A stretch of DNA of 64,000 bases, from positions 1,312,212-1,376,211 of the forward strand of contig KZ111146.1 in the NCBI GenBank assembly GCA_002077045.2. The letters run 5' to 3'. The stretch's first letter is position 1. The number at the start of each line of letters is the position of its first letter. Shown here piece by piece: positions 1 to 11,201 of the stretch. Position numbers and translations under genes: made by a program. The notes under the pieces are model-generated. The model ran no database searches. It saw nothing but the letters and a program-made list of their open reading frames with translations, and had not been told where the DNA came from. Origin of the DNA: Rachicladosporium sp. CCFEE 5018 (taxonomy: Eukaryota > Ascomycota > Dothideomycetes > Cladosporiales > Cladosporiaceae).

Positions 1-694
1 CGCCTCCGGAGTTTCTTGACCTGCGCCAACACCTTCGAATGCCAAACCAGGGCCACGTTGCGAAGAGGATTGCGGACACGAGGGCGAGGAGCTCTTTGCT
101 CGTTTGCGCTTTCTATTCGGCGTCAAGTTTGAAGACGAGCTATTCGGCACCCACGTGAGTTGCTCCTCCGGTGATGCCTCTTTGACCGAAGGCTTTCGAA
201 TCTCGTCATCACCGATCAGGTCCTCGAGTGACAGTCGCGCACCCGGTGTACAAGGGAAGGTATGGGCATGCGGAAGTGCGGGGGTCTTATTCGCCACAGG
301 TCCACTTGAGCCATCCTGCTTTGCACTCTCTTCGGCCGCTGTACCACTTGCGTTGTCTCGTTGCGCCACAGTATTCACATTACTTTGCGATAGTACTGCT
401 GGTACAGCGTTCTCCTTTGCCTCAATGCTAGCCCGTGGCCTGCCATCGCCACTGTTCGTGAGTGAGAAAGCCTGTAATCTCGCTTTGGCTTGCGATGTGG
501 CGGGAATGGGTGGCTTCGGAGGGGCAGTGGTGTTTGTTGAGTCGCCCAGTGGCGGTCGAATATTGTTGCCTTTTTCCCAAGATGCAGGTCTTGCCTACGT
601 CTGCATCAGTCTCAGTTCGCTCCACATTCACTTGGTGCCGGCTTACCTTCGTGTTGTGGTTTTGCTCAAAGAAGCTCTTGGTGCGGGAAGACAT
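1..694 (-). CDS. 5' part of an unrecognised disordered nuclear-type protein (runs off the left edge)
   Basis: Two exons can be read on the minus strand: 694-647 (16 codons from ATG) and 594-1 (198 codons, no stop), joined by a 52-bp intron with GTAAGC donor and ACGTAG acceptor. Splicing keeps the frame exactly to the window edge, which supports the model. The protein is rich in S, T, P, A and Q and looks disordered. A block with TPGARLSLEDLIGDDE, then EEQLTWVPN, then a basic KRKRAKSSSP stretch at about residues 150-200 looks like a conserved short motif plus a nuclear localisation signal. I cannot name the family. The plus-strand open frame over the same bases is a shadow. The gene continues beyond the window, so length and any C-terminal domain are unknown. 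Confidence 0.55.
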
Positions 695-1100
695 CTGTCC
701 CTTCGTCAGCGAATTATAAGGTCGTCATGAGCATCGTAATCGTATGAGCCAGTCGTAATGATGCAGTAAGCAATCTGTCGTTGTCACATTGATGTTCGAG
801 TGTTGTCCACAACGCGTGCTGATGCACCTTTTACGCGACTTTATCTCCGCCATATAGCCGCGCGGAGAGCCGCGATATAAGGTTCAGCCGCATGCACCCG
901 ATGCATTGGAAGCTCTCAAGAATCACTCCCTGCTTCTCTAGGGAACAGGAGCGATCACGAAGCCCCACTCGACAGGCCTGCCACTCATACAAACTCGCAC
1001 AGTTTGCCGCCAAACATCGACTCTCCTTGACCCTGCAGGTCCAAGTATATAAACTCCTCGAACCTCACCGCACCGCTCACCGAGCACACGCGACTCCACG
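695..1100. other. Intergenic, divergent promoter region
   Basis: This 406-bp stretch separates the minus-strand gene ending its 5' side at 694 from the plus-strand carrier starting at 1101. It must hold both promoters. A TATA-like tataaact lies about 50 bp before the carrier start (near 1047). I see no gene. Confidence 0.5.
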
Positions 1101-2180
1101 ATGTCGTCCGAGAAACCCCTACCGTTCGTGTACCAGTTCATGGCAGGTGCCGTGGCTGGTGTGTCAGAGATCTTGGTGATGTACCCACTTGACGTGGTCA
1201 AGACAAGAGTGTACGCGCATAGCGAGAAGGCGTCGGGAGAAACCATATAGTAACGCGATGCGCAGACAAATACAAGGGAGGGTGCCAGTACCTGGTCAAG
1301 ATCACTACACGAGCATGGTCGACTGCTTCCAAAAGATCATCAAGAATGAGGGGTGAGTGATCGAGGATATCGAATTGATCACGGAAATAGCACTGAACTG
1401 GTACAGCTTCTCGCGACTTTACCGCGGCATCAATGCACCCATCCTTATGGAGGCGCCGAAGCGAGCAACAAAATTCGCAGCGAACGACGAGTGGGGGAAG
1501 GTCTACCGCAATCTCTTCGGCGTTGCGAAGATGAACCAGTCACTCTCAGTGCTTACCGGCGCAACCGCAGGAGCAACAGAGGCGTTCGTTGTAGTGCCAT
1601 TTGAGCTCGTCAAGATTCGGCTGCAAGGTAAGCACAGAATTGCTGACTGCAAGAAGCACACTGAACTGACTCGTTCACAGACAAGGCGCAGGCAGCTCGC
1701 TACAATGGTCTCATTGACGCAGTGCAGAAGATCGTGCGACAAGAAGGCATCCTCACTCTCTACCAAGGCCTCGAGTCGACGATCTGGCGACACGTGCTCT
1801 GGAACGCAGGCTATTTCGGCTGCATCTTCCAGGTCCGTGAACTTCTCCCGGCGAACCCGGAGAACATCAAGTCAGTCCAGGTGCGCAACGACCTCCTCTC
1901 CGGAGCGATCGGTGGCACTGTCGGCACGATCCTCAATACACCCATGGACGTCGTGAAAAGTCGCATCCAGAATTCGCCCAAGGTCGCGGGCGGTGTGCCC
2001 AAGTACGGCTGGGCATGGCCTGCGCTCGGCACTGTTGCACGTGAGGAGGGGTTCAGCGCACTGTATAAGGGCTTCCTGCCGAAGGTGCTGCGACTCGGAC
2101 CTGGAGGAGGTATCTTACTCGTGGTCTTTACCGGCATGATGGACTTCTTCCGGGGCATGAGGGAGGGTAAGCTAGCATAG
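1101..2180 (+). CDS. ODC1: Mitochondrial 2-oxodicarboxylate carrier
   Basis: Four exons (1101-1210, 1266-1352, 1407-1627, 1681-2180) give a 305-aa mitochondrial carrier family protein, the usual length. The three carrier signatures are visible: PLDVVKTR in repeat 1, PFELVKIRLQ in repeat 2 and PMDVVKSRIQ in repeat 3. The N-terminus PFVYQFMAGAVAGVSEILV matches the Odc1/Odc2 subgroup, which exchanges 2-oxoadipate and 2-oxoglutarate across the inner membrane for lysine metabolism; that substrate assignment is from family knowledge. The first intron (55 bp) uses donor GTACGC and joins KTRV to QIQGR; the other introns are 54 and 53 bp with GTGAGT and GTAAGC donors. The unspliced frame hits stops, so these introns are needed. 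Confidence 0.9.
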
Positions 2181-2819
2181 ACGCTGGCTCGAGAACAATC
2201 AACTCGTTGGAGTAATCTCCGGTAGAAGAGAGCACTCGAACGCGCGAAGTGTCATGTGTCAGAGAGCGCATTCAGAGCATAGAACTGTACATATATGCAA
2301 ACCGTAGTGTTACACGACAACTATAGCCTATCTGTCAACACATACCGCCTTCTGCAACGCTCGCCGGGGAGGCATCGGATAGTAAGCTTGACACTGAACC
2401 ATGCTATCCTATCTAGATAGGCTAGCGCCTGCGAGCCAGAGTCGTTCCGGGTGCCGACTTTAGTCAGCGACATTCAGCCCTAACTTGCTTTCAACATTGA
2501 TGCATGCGAGCTCAGCGGCACAGCTGATAGGACAGCGAGAGCAGTGGCGCAAGGATTCCGTAGGCGACATGAGATGATGCGTTGACAATTGACTGAAACT
2601 GGCCCTTGCATACAATTGCTTCATGCATCAGGTCAAGCCACATTCCATGATCCAGCAGAGGGCATTCACTGCAGCATAGCTATCGGCGCCTCAACACTCC
2701 GCTCCGCCCCAAGCGGCGTTGCATAACGCCGATCAGCCCCCGGACTTCCACCCTCAGCTGGACTTCCGCCGTCGATCATTGATCCACCGCCATACAACAC
2801 CAAGCCCTCGATCACGACC
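2181..2819. other. Intergenic
   Basis: This 639-bp stretch lies between the carrier stop and the start of the Zn2Cys6 factor. The last ~120 bp are C-rich and pyrimidine-rich, as is common in fungal leaders. I see no gene or RNA signature. Confidence 0.5.
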
Positions 2820-5556
2820 ATGGACCCCTCCAACTCCTCCAACTCTCCGGAAAGCGACTACTTCAACAACCTCTCCCGCCCCGCACCGCCCTCTCAGCCC
2901 CGACGGCCCTCCCAAGACGACATCCCGAAACCGAAACGCATTGCCTGCGTGCTCTGTCGCAAACGAAAGCTAAAGTGTGATGGCGGAAAGCCTTCTTGTG
3001 CCACATGTACGCGGCTGCAGCATGACTGTAACTATGATGAGGTGCGACGCAAGAGTGGGCCCAAGAGAGGCTATGTGAAGACCCTGGAGGCGCGCTTGGC
3101 ACGACTAGAGGCTGAGGTCAGTGAGGGAAAGGGAGATGAAGGGACGCAGGAGGTGAGGAGAGAAGATGGGGTGAACGGCATGGCTCCGGTGGTGGAGAGT
3201 CGGATGGAGACGAGTGGAGAGCTGCCATCAACAATAAACGGGAATGCGCCAATGCCAGCGAACGTATTGGGCGACGGACCACTAGATTCGAATCTGGACG
3301 AGCCATTTCCTTGGGAGATGATAGGGTTAGGACTGGACGAGCCGCTTCCACCACAAGAAGCCATGGATGAGTTGACGCAGGCGTACTTCGACAAGATTCA
3401 CCCTTCAGCACCCATGATCCATCGGCCGAGATTCATGGCTGCGATGAATCTTGCGCCTCACATGCGACCGCCCATCTGTCTGCGATATGCGATGTGGGCG
3501 AACGCAGCAGCAGTTTCAGATCGCTACGAGAATCTAGCAGAGCATTTCTACCACCGATGTCGAAAGTACCTGCAGCAGGATGAGATGAAGGGCCACGGTG
3601 AAGGTATGATCACACTTGCACACGCGCAAACGTGGGTCTTGATGGCATTCTATGAATTCAAGATGATGTTCTTCCCGCGAGCATGGATGTCTGCAGGTCG
3701 GGCGTGCCGGATGGTGCAGATGATGGGCTTGCATCGGCTGGATGGCAGTGGACTGGATGTGAAGCAATGTCTACCGCCACCTCGGGACTGGACAGAGCGG
3801 GAAGAGCGGAGACGGACGTTCTGGATGAGTTTCTGCACGGATCGGTACTCGAGTATTGGCACTGGATGGCCGATGACGATCGAGGAGAAAGATATCATGA
3901 CTATCTTGCCTGTGAACGAGGATGAGTACCAGTTGAGCAAGCCTCGCAAGACTATGACCCTTGCTGAAGCATTGGATCCGTCTGGTGCGCCGAATCTGTC
4001 GAGCTTCGGCGGTGTGATCTTGATGGCGACTCTGTTCGGGCGGAATCTCACGCATCTGCATAGACCTGGACCGGATGACAAAGATGACGACCTTAACGGT
4101 GACTTTTGGAAGCGACATCGAGCGATGGAGAATGTATTGCTGAATACGGCGTTGGCTTTGCCAGATCAGCTGCGCTTACCATATGGACTCAGCGATCCAA
4201 ACATCATCTTCCTGAATATGAATATCCACACATCGGCAATTTGCTTACATCAAGCGGCGATCTTCAAAGCGGATCGAAATTTTTTGCCTGCAAGAGTCTC
4301 GGCGGAGAGCAAAGTGAGGTGTATCACTGCTGCAGCTGAGATTGCAAGCATCATGCGGACGATCAGTCACCTTGACCTGTCGGCGGTATGTTGTCCTGCA
4401 TCCAATGCTTGAGCTGTGCAAGAATTCTAACACTAGATCACAGATGAACCCCTTCATATCGTTTTGCCTCTACGTCGCGGCCCGAGTTTTCGTACAGTAC
4501 CTCAAATCACGACCAAAGGACGGCAATGTCTTGACTTCGCTGCGCTTCCTGCTCGCGGCGATGCACGCCATCAAACGCAAGAACCCCTTGACAGAGTCGT
4601 TCCTTGTGCAGCTCGACGTAGACCTTGAGAGCGCGGGACTCGAAGACTCTGCGTCGTTACGCGCATCGCTGCCCAAGCAGAGCAAAGCGCCAGATAAGAC
4701 ACCCGGCTGTGTACAAAGTCACCTCGCAATGGAGGAATTGGCTTGTGGCGGGAGACCCACGTACGGCGACACCGGCCTAGCAGTCTACAATCAGCCTGAC
4801 GCCGAACGCGTACCCAAGATTGCTATCGTCCCACGCCACGTAGACCCTTTCACGTACTCGCCACAGGAGCTGAACCCACACTTCGCGGACTTCCAGCCAG
4901 TATCGACACAGGGTCAGTACGATCTACCGAACCGCGAGCAACGCACGCCAGGCTCAATGCACACCATCAATGACTCTGCCGCAAACACGAACACCTACCG
5001 CAGCCCATCGAATTTCAACGGCGACATGGACACGAGTCCCGACGGCAGTGGAGGCGACAATCAGAGTCCTGGCTCGCTGCAGCATACATCAAGTCATACG
5101 AGTCATACAGGCTACTCGCCGTCGATGCAAGACCCGAAGCCAACGCAGCAACAATACCAGCAGCAGACCAACGGCAATAGTCAGGTACCACAACAGCAGA
5201 CATACTCCCAATTCCCGCAGACGACGCAACGGCCCTACGATCCTCTCGATTTCTCGCAGATGCCGATTGACTATTCCAATTTCCCTGCCAACTCAGCTTC
5301 GACCACATTCAGTCTGCCTCCATCAAATACAGCGTACACAATGCCTGCCACCTGGAACAGCAGTAGCAGTACGGGCTTTACGCCTGGTCCTTCGACGGGA
5401 TTTACGCCGAATGCTGGCGGGATGGGCGATCTTCCCGTTTTGAGCGAGGCGGAGTGGTCGGCGATGCTGGAGCAGCCGTTTGAGTGGGAGACCACTGGTT
5501 TTGTGGCAGGGGAAGGGAATATGTTGGACCATATGGCTACTGCGGGGAGATGGTAG
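2820..5556 (+). CDS. Zn2Cys6 transcription factor with fungal_trans middle domain
   Basis: Two exons (2820-4385 and 4444-5556; 58-bp intron, GTATGT donor, CACAG acceptor) give 892 aa. The binuclear zinc cluster is at residues 43-70 (C43, C46, C53, C60, C63, C70; spacing 2-6-6-2-6), followed by a basic linker KSGPKRGYVKTLEARLARLE that starts a short coiled coil. The middle region (about 195-560) is a fungal-specific transcription factor domain with the typical HPSAPMIH and WTEREERRRTFW stretches. The C-terminal ~250 residues are Q/N/S/T/P-rich and probably form an activation region. It should be a DNA-binding nuclear regulator; its target pathway cannot be read from sequence. The zinc cluster and linker resemble regulators of plant-polysaccharide genes, but I would not assign a name. 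Confidence 0.9.
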
Positions 5557-6319
5557 GTTTGACGTTATGTCTTAGCGGGACAGAATTGCAAAGGGACGAC
5601 AGCTACGAGGCGTTGCGGAATGGTACCAGGTTGAATTATGTGGGCGTTGAGTCTTGGGTATTAGGAGTGGCAGGATGGCCATACCACAGCTCAGGTGGCG
5701 AACGGGTGATATACTCAAGGCATCATACAGTCAATCTAAGCACGCTGCGTGCATGCTTTCAATCTGCATCACTTAACTATGCTTTCCTCAATCCCACTTT
5801 GATGCTTCGCCGCTCCACCGCTGCGTGAATCCCGCAGCGTCCACCACCACGCGGATCAGACTGGAACGCTCGGGCGCGTGCATATTTGAACGTGTATCTG
5901 TGCCCTCAAGCGCTCTCCCCCGAGCTCAGCGACTCGCGACAAGTCTCTGGATCGTGGAGTCACAATTGACTCGCATCGTGTGGCAGCTAAAGGCGCGAGT
6001 CACGCGTTTCGGTGCAAAGTGGCAACCGTGGGAGCACGGTGGACTGGCCGCGGTGGCTGCTGCACTCCACTGAAGGTCGAGCCGGTCGTCGAAAAACCGA
6101 CCTCTCGGTCACACGGTTCGCGCTCACGACACCTTTCGTCTTCAGGTCCCTTGGCCCGTGGAAGATCGTTCAAGCGTGAATGTCGCGATTGCAATCGCGC
6201 GCATTTCGCGCTTCTTCATATTTGGTCGTGAGCCTGGATGCGACAACCATCGATCCCCGATGGGGAAGTCTCATCACAAGGACTGTCATCTCCTATGGTC
6301 TTTCATCTCCTGAGCGCTC
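5557..6319. other. Intergenic, 3' ends converge
   Basis: This 763-bp stretch lies between a plus-strand and a minus-strand gene that converge. Short open frames here have no recognisable content and no codon-like conservation to compare with. I see nothing supportable. Confidence 0.4.
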
Positions 6320-6628
6320 TCACTTCCCGGCTATAGCCCGCTCAGGCTCGCCGCCCTTCTCCGCCGCATCCCCTTCTCCATTGCCAAATCCCAGGTTTTT
6401 CATCGAGTCCGGGGCCATCAAGTTCCGCTCCATGCGGCACTGTAGATACCCCTTACTCAGCTCGCGACACTCCGGAGAATTCATGCCTTTCACGGTCTTC
6501 AAGCAGGCCAGGTACTTTTTCATGATGGGCTGGCACTCGGCATCGTGGTCCAGTGGGAATGAGCCACGTTCAGGCGGTATGGGCTTGGTGATCTTGATGC
6601 CTGCACCGGGGGCGCCGAAGGTAGACAT
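6320..6628 (-). CDS. COX19: Cox19, copper-linked cytochrome c oxidase assembly factor
   Basis: A single-exon gene of 102 aa. It has the twin CX9C helix-hairpin of the CHCH family: C32-x9-C42 and C54-x9-C64, with the family blocks PPERGSFPLDHD before the first pair and CRMERNLMAPD after the second. Cox19 acts in the mitochondrial intermembrane space, is imported by the Mia40 disulfide relay and assists copper delivery to cytochrome oxidase (family knowledge). I chose the ATG at 6628 because it gives the standard MSTFGAPGAG start; the open frame extends upstream to 6814 but that part has no family similarity. The C-terminal tail after residue 81 is longer than the conserved core and rich in G and E. 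Confidence 0.93.
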   Translation of the reverse strand: MSTFGAPGAGIKITKPIPPERGSFPLDHDAECQPIMKKYLACLKTVKGMNSPECRELSKGYLQCRMERNLMAPDSMKNLGFGNGEGDAAEKGGEPERAIAGK

Positions 6629-7456
6629 CCTGGATTGGTGCCTGGTGAGAGAAGAGTAAAGGCGTTGATAGCGATGCAGGAGATCAATGAATGAACAGCT
6701 AGTCAGGACAGACATAAGGCTTGGCGAAATGGAACGTGCAGTGAGACACCTCGATGGCATCACTCCTGACCGCCTCTGCATCTCATCGACATGAGGTCCC
6801 ATTCTCTCCTCCATGTACAGTTGTTATGACCGCGATCATCTACATCTGTTCCGCTGCGCTCACGAACATGTTCGCAGTAGCCTCTGACCTGGCCAGTGAC
6901 CGCTTAAGATTGTCCGAGTCTTGCATCTATCCACACTATCCTCCATGCTTCCGACCTCGAAGCGACCTGAAGGCCTCAAAGTACAGGCAGGTATCAGTAA
7001 TGTGTGGGTTTCTACTTGTTTTTCCTTCTGTTGAGCGATCTTACCGCGATGCTTCTGCGATTGGACTGCTCCTTCTGTAACACCACCGGGGATACGACCA
7101 TTGCACAGCTAGAATGTCAGATGCCGTGTCGACTGGCCGTCTTTCCCCTTTGATCGTGCCAATAGGGCCACATGCCCACTTTTAGGCCGAGCGGCTACGC
7201 ACCGAGCTCCTGAGGCTCTGGCGTTTCTACCTATAGAGGCACGCGAAGCAGTACCCCGCGCAAGCCCCGCGTAGGAGACGACCGAGGATCACTGCGGAGC
7301 TGTACCAAGATGTGAGACCGGCAGGAAAGCAGCAGCGTTCAAGTAACACTCGAGGAATCGCGTGGACTCTGGACACAATTGTCTTTATCATCCTGATTGC
7401 TGTTGATCATCGTCGTGTCTGGACCTTCAACGAAACGAAACTCCAAGACTTACAGA
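6629..7456. other. Intergenic, divergent promoter region
   Basis: This 828-bp stretch lies between the divergent COX19 and alcohol dehydrogenase genes. Small open frames are present but none has recognisable content. Confidence 0.45.
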
Positions 7457-8873
7457 ATGTCCGAACCCGAGATCCCCAAGAAGTGCAAGGCTGGTGTTGT
7501 CGTCAATGAGGGACCGGACTTTCGAGTTGAGATCCAGGAGGTCGATGTGCCAGAACCCGGTAGGCTGCAATGATCTGAGCAAGAGGGCATCGCATTCCTG
7601 ACGTCCGATGTTCAATGCAGGGCCAAACGACGTCCTCCTCAAGCTCAATGCCACTGGACTCTGCATGAGCGACATTCACTTCATGATGAACGACTGGGCA
7701 GTCCCTCCCATGAGCACCTTCGGCATCAAGTGCGCTGGACACGAAGGCGCTGGTGTTGTCGTCAAAGTCGGCTCAAATGTTCAGGACTGGAAGGTTGGAG
7801 ATAGAGGAGGTGTCAAGCCGCTCTGGGACGTGTGCCACAACTGCGAGCATGTAAGGACATCGCGAGACATTGCGTATAAGCGGGCAGAGAGTTCCTGACA
7901 AGCGAGCAGTGCTACACTGGGCGCGAGAACTACTGCCAGAAGGGCGTGTACACCGGACTTGTGGCTACCGGGTGACGCTTCCTTGTAAGACTGGGCACGG
8001 AATTTTAGGCACTGACGGACCGACAGGACATATCAGCAGTATATCACATCGCCGGCAGTTGGTTTACCCAAATCTCACCGCGCTGTGCAAGTGCTGACAA
8101 TTTGACAGATCTACACAAGTCGTATTCCCGATGGCGTCCCAGATGAAGTCGCCGGACCTATCATGTGCTCAGCTAGTACAATGCATCGCGCCCTGATTGA
8201 TTCCGGACTGAAGGCTGGTAACTGGGTAGTGTTCCCAGGTGGTGGAGGTGGAGTTGGTATCCAGGGCGTGCAACTCGCGAAGTAGGACAACCTGCAAATG
8301 TCACATCAGGGGTTCAGTGCTGACAAAGTCGAAGAGCCATGGGTATGCGCCCTATTGTCATCGACGGCGGCGAGAAGAAGCAGAAGCTTGCGGAGAGCCT
8401 AGGCGCGGACGCGTTCATCGACTTCACCAAGGAGAAGGACGTCGCGGCCAAGGTCAAGGAGATTGCAGACGGTATCGGCGCCCATGGCGTGCTCGTGACC
8501 GCCTACCAAGCCTACAACGGTACGCCACTAATCTGTCCACGACTCTGTCTTACATCTCGCTAACATTCCTAAAGACTCCATTTCTTACATCGGCGACCGC
8601 ATCGGCAGCAAGATCATGTGCATTGCCCTCCCGCCCGCCGGCACGATCACACTTGGCACAGATCCCAACTTCTTCGCATTCAAGAACTTGAGCATCACGG
8701 GGACGCTGGTCGGCACGATGCAGGATACTGCTGCAACGCTTGAGTACGCTCGCAGAGGGCAGCTGAAGTCCATCGCCGAGGTGAGGGGATTGAGCGCCAT
8801 GCCAGAGAGTGTGCAACAGTTGCGGCGAGGCGAGATCGCAGGTAGAATCGTGATTGACTTCAACAAGGAGTAA
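7457..8873 (+). CDS. Zinc-dependent alcohol dehydrogenase (MDR family)
   Basis: Seven exons (7457-7559, 7621-7850, 7892-7971, 8027-8057, 8109-8281, 8335-8519, 8575-8873) splice into 366 aa. Catalytic zinc ligands are visible as C in GLCMSDIHF and H-E in CAGHEGAG. A structural-zinc lobe follows, with CHNCEHFLTSEQC and ENYC. The Rossmann NAD(P) loop is GGGGVGIQG. The protein ends GRIVIDFNKE. The assembled order and GTYQQYITSPA...IYTSRIPDG stretch match yeast-type Adh enzymes interconverting primary alcohols and aldehydes. The micro-exon 8027-8057 and the two introns around it (donors GTGACG and GTTGGT) are the least certain points, but every other arrangement I tried hits a stop. The 41-bp third intron is unusually short. 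Confidence 0.82.
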
Positions 8874-10125
8874 CTCAGGCGGAAGTGACTCATGTAAGAA
8901 GTACAGCCGAAAATCGTGCGAAATAAAGCAGCAGCTCTCATCGGCTTGATCCTCAGTCTGTGTGCCGGTTACGGTATCTGCTACCGTCACAACATGTTCA
9001 GTGACCGAACTTCAGCGCGCTGGCAAGGAAGCGAGTTCCAGTGTCGATGTTCCCTGATCCCTACCTACCTCAACCTCTCATAAGCTGTTCCCTGGTGTGC
9101 GAACCCGCGTCCCCGCAAACGTCTCTGCACGACATCCTCGCAGCTCTCCACAAGTAGTAATGTACCCCAGTTCATCACTCATACAGATCATGCGATTTCA
9201 TCCAGTTTCCCAGTCTGGAGCTACCGCCATTCAACCTTATGCATCAGTCGTTGGGATCGAGATGGGCCTATCGCGATGCCATGTGGATGATCCGAGTTCT
9301 GCGCTAGATCCTCTTCAACAGCGGGCTATTGGAGTGGCGTGAGTCGTCCCTGCGTCAGCCCGCCATACTATGTTTTGAGTCCCTTACGATCGAATCGTCG
9401 ATCATCTGGAATCGCATTCTGCAAATCGAGGGTGGTAGAGGCGTAATGCGATTCGCATTGATCAACAGTCAGCGTTGAACACAAGGCGCGAGTCAAGGGA
9501 TCCCCGTCTTCGCCGCCCAACGGTCATGGCTGATGCCACGGTTGCGTCGCTATCTTCGATGAGCATCTTTTCCGAAGTCTCGCCGCCTGGACCCGTACAG
9601 AAGCATGTGTAGGATCGCGTGCTGGTTCGAGGATTTGTTGACCAATCATAGATTTGTCTGGGTGCTGTACGTAAATCTACGTAAGCGAGGCTGCAGGTGT
9701 ACTCCCTCAGCTCATAGAGACCTAGAGTGGAGAAGCTGATGTAGGGTCATTGATGGCGTTTGTCTCGTAGGTTGCGCAGACCTTCAGGGCGTACACGCAA
9801 TTGGTGGCGGCGTCTCTGATCACGGCGACCCTCGGAGTGTGGTAAAGCGCCTAGTACCGCATGGAACTTGGCAGGAAGCGTAGACATTGCCATTTTGGGA
9901 ATCGCCTGCGTTACAGTCGTGCTGACGTTGAGGAAGTATTGAATGGTGCAGCCAGCTTGGGAAATGGTGTCATACAGAGAGTTGCCCCACAATCATTGAC
10001 AGTATCAACAAGGTCATCTCGTGCCAGTCAACGCTGGTACCCATCGCAAGTCGTAGAGGACGTCCCCCAAAGCTGTCGTCGAGCTCATCGTGTATCAGCC
10101 TCGTTTTCGATTTCCATCAGAGAGT
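8874..10125. other. Intergenic
   Basis: This 1.25-kb stretch lies between two genes that converge. A minus-strand frame at 9747-9992 (CGATLYDT, then an Ala/Thr-rich stretch) could be a decayed small secreted protein, but it has a frame change and no convincing start, so I do not call it. Nothing else is supportable. Confidence 0.4.
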
Positions 10126-11201
10126 CTAATACGTCGGTTCCATCGGGTCCCATGAAGGAAAGTAGAGACCCTCCAAGCCGTCACTGTAAGCAGGAAGCGC
10201 GTTAGGTGCGCTCAGTGTCCCGTCCCACTGCATAACTGGCAGCTGCTCTTCTAGACTAGCTCGCACGGCCGTACCGCTGTCCTGACGATCGAGGCGTGGT
10301 CGCCTGCCATCGGCAACAGATGACATTTGCTTATCCTTGTCAATGTGCGCCGAAGGCCAGCGATATCTAGGGCGTTCCAGGGAGCTACCCGATTTGCCCG
10401 TCGCATGAGCGAGGGATTGATCGCCGGATGAATGTCCTGAGCTCAGGGCGTACTCGACGGCTTTTGCGCGCCATACGCTCGCCGGCATGACAAGTGGTTC
10501 TGGACGGTCTTCGTTGAAGTTATGCGCCCATGGATGATGGGATGCTGGCAAAAGCGGACTTTCCACAAGGTTTTGACCTCGACAGAGGTATGCTGGTGCG
10601 GCATTATACATTGACTCCGGAGAAAACAGGCTCTCCGTCGTCTCCGGCCTGGTGGTTTCCGAGATAGGATAAGTGTTGTCGCTTGCTGGCGACAATCCAC
10701 ACTCGGAGTCCGATGCGTGACCGCTATCCATGGAGTCGGCTTTAGAGTTTCTGTCCACTTGATGCTGATACGTATCAATACCATGACCGCCTGTCTCCTC
10801 GCAATTCAGTTCTGCATCAAAGTCCTCATTGACAACTCCCAGCAAGTCGAGTATGCTGTGTATGTCTGGCTCGTCACTCATACCACTCGCAGCACCTGTA
10901 GGTAGTGCATCGGCTTGCTGAAGACGCTTGTACATCTCGTGGATCCCTGTCACGAGGTGAGAACGTTGTCGCTCCAAAAGCTCAACATAGCTGCGTGTGT
11001 AAACGCGATTGCGGTCGATGCGTCGCCGACTGCGCGAAGTCAGTAATACGTAAGAATGCTGGTTGAGGCAGCCACGTACCTGTATCCGCAAACGCTATCG
11101 TCGCCTTTGCACCTGTTGCATGGGAAATGGCCATCGCACTTGCCCTTCTTCAATCTACATCTATCGCATGCTTTGCGAACTCGAGTGCGAAATTCAGACA
11201 T
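10126..11201 (-). CDS. Small Zn2Cys6 transcription factor
   Basis: Two exons on the minus strand (11201-11080 and 11029-10126; 50-bp intron, GTACGT donor, GCGCAG acceptor) give 341 aa. The zinc cluster is at the very N-terminus: C12, C15, C22, C28, C31, C38 (spacing 2-6-5-2-6) in a basic context (RKACDRCRLKKGKCDG). Right after the splice comes RNRVYTRSYVELLERQ, the linker and short coiled coil typical of fungal regulators with a short cluster. The remainder is acidic and Ser/Pro-rich with no fungal_trans domain visible, so it belongs to the short Zn2Cys6 class. The first exon carries all six cysteines and is easily missed because the ATG-containing frame is only 40 codons long. Confidence 0.8.

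Noticed and set aside
104..730. Plus-strand 208-codon open frame at the left edge
   Set aside because: It starts without ATG and lies over a minus-strand two-exon frame that splices cleanly and has protein-like composition with a nuclear signal.
9747..9992. Minus-strand 81-codon frame as a small secreted protein gene
   Set aside because: No signal peptide or splice partner, and a better-looking downstream continuation sits in another frame; at most a decayed gene.
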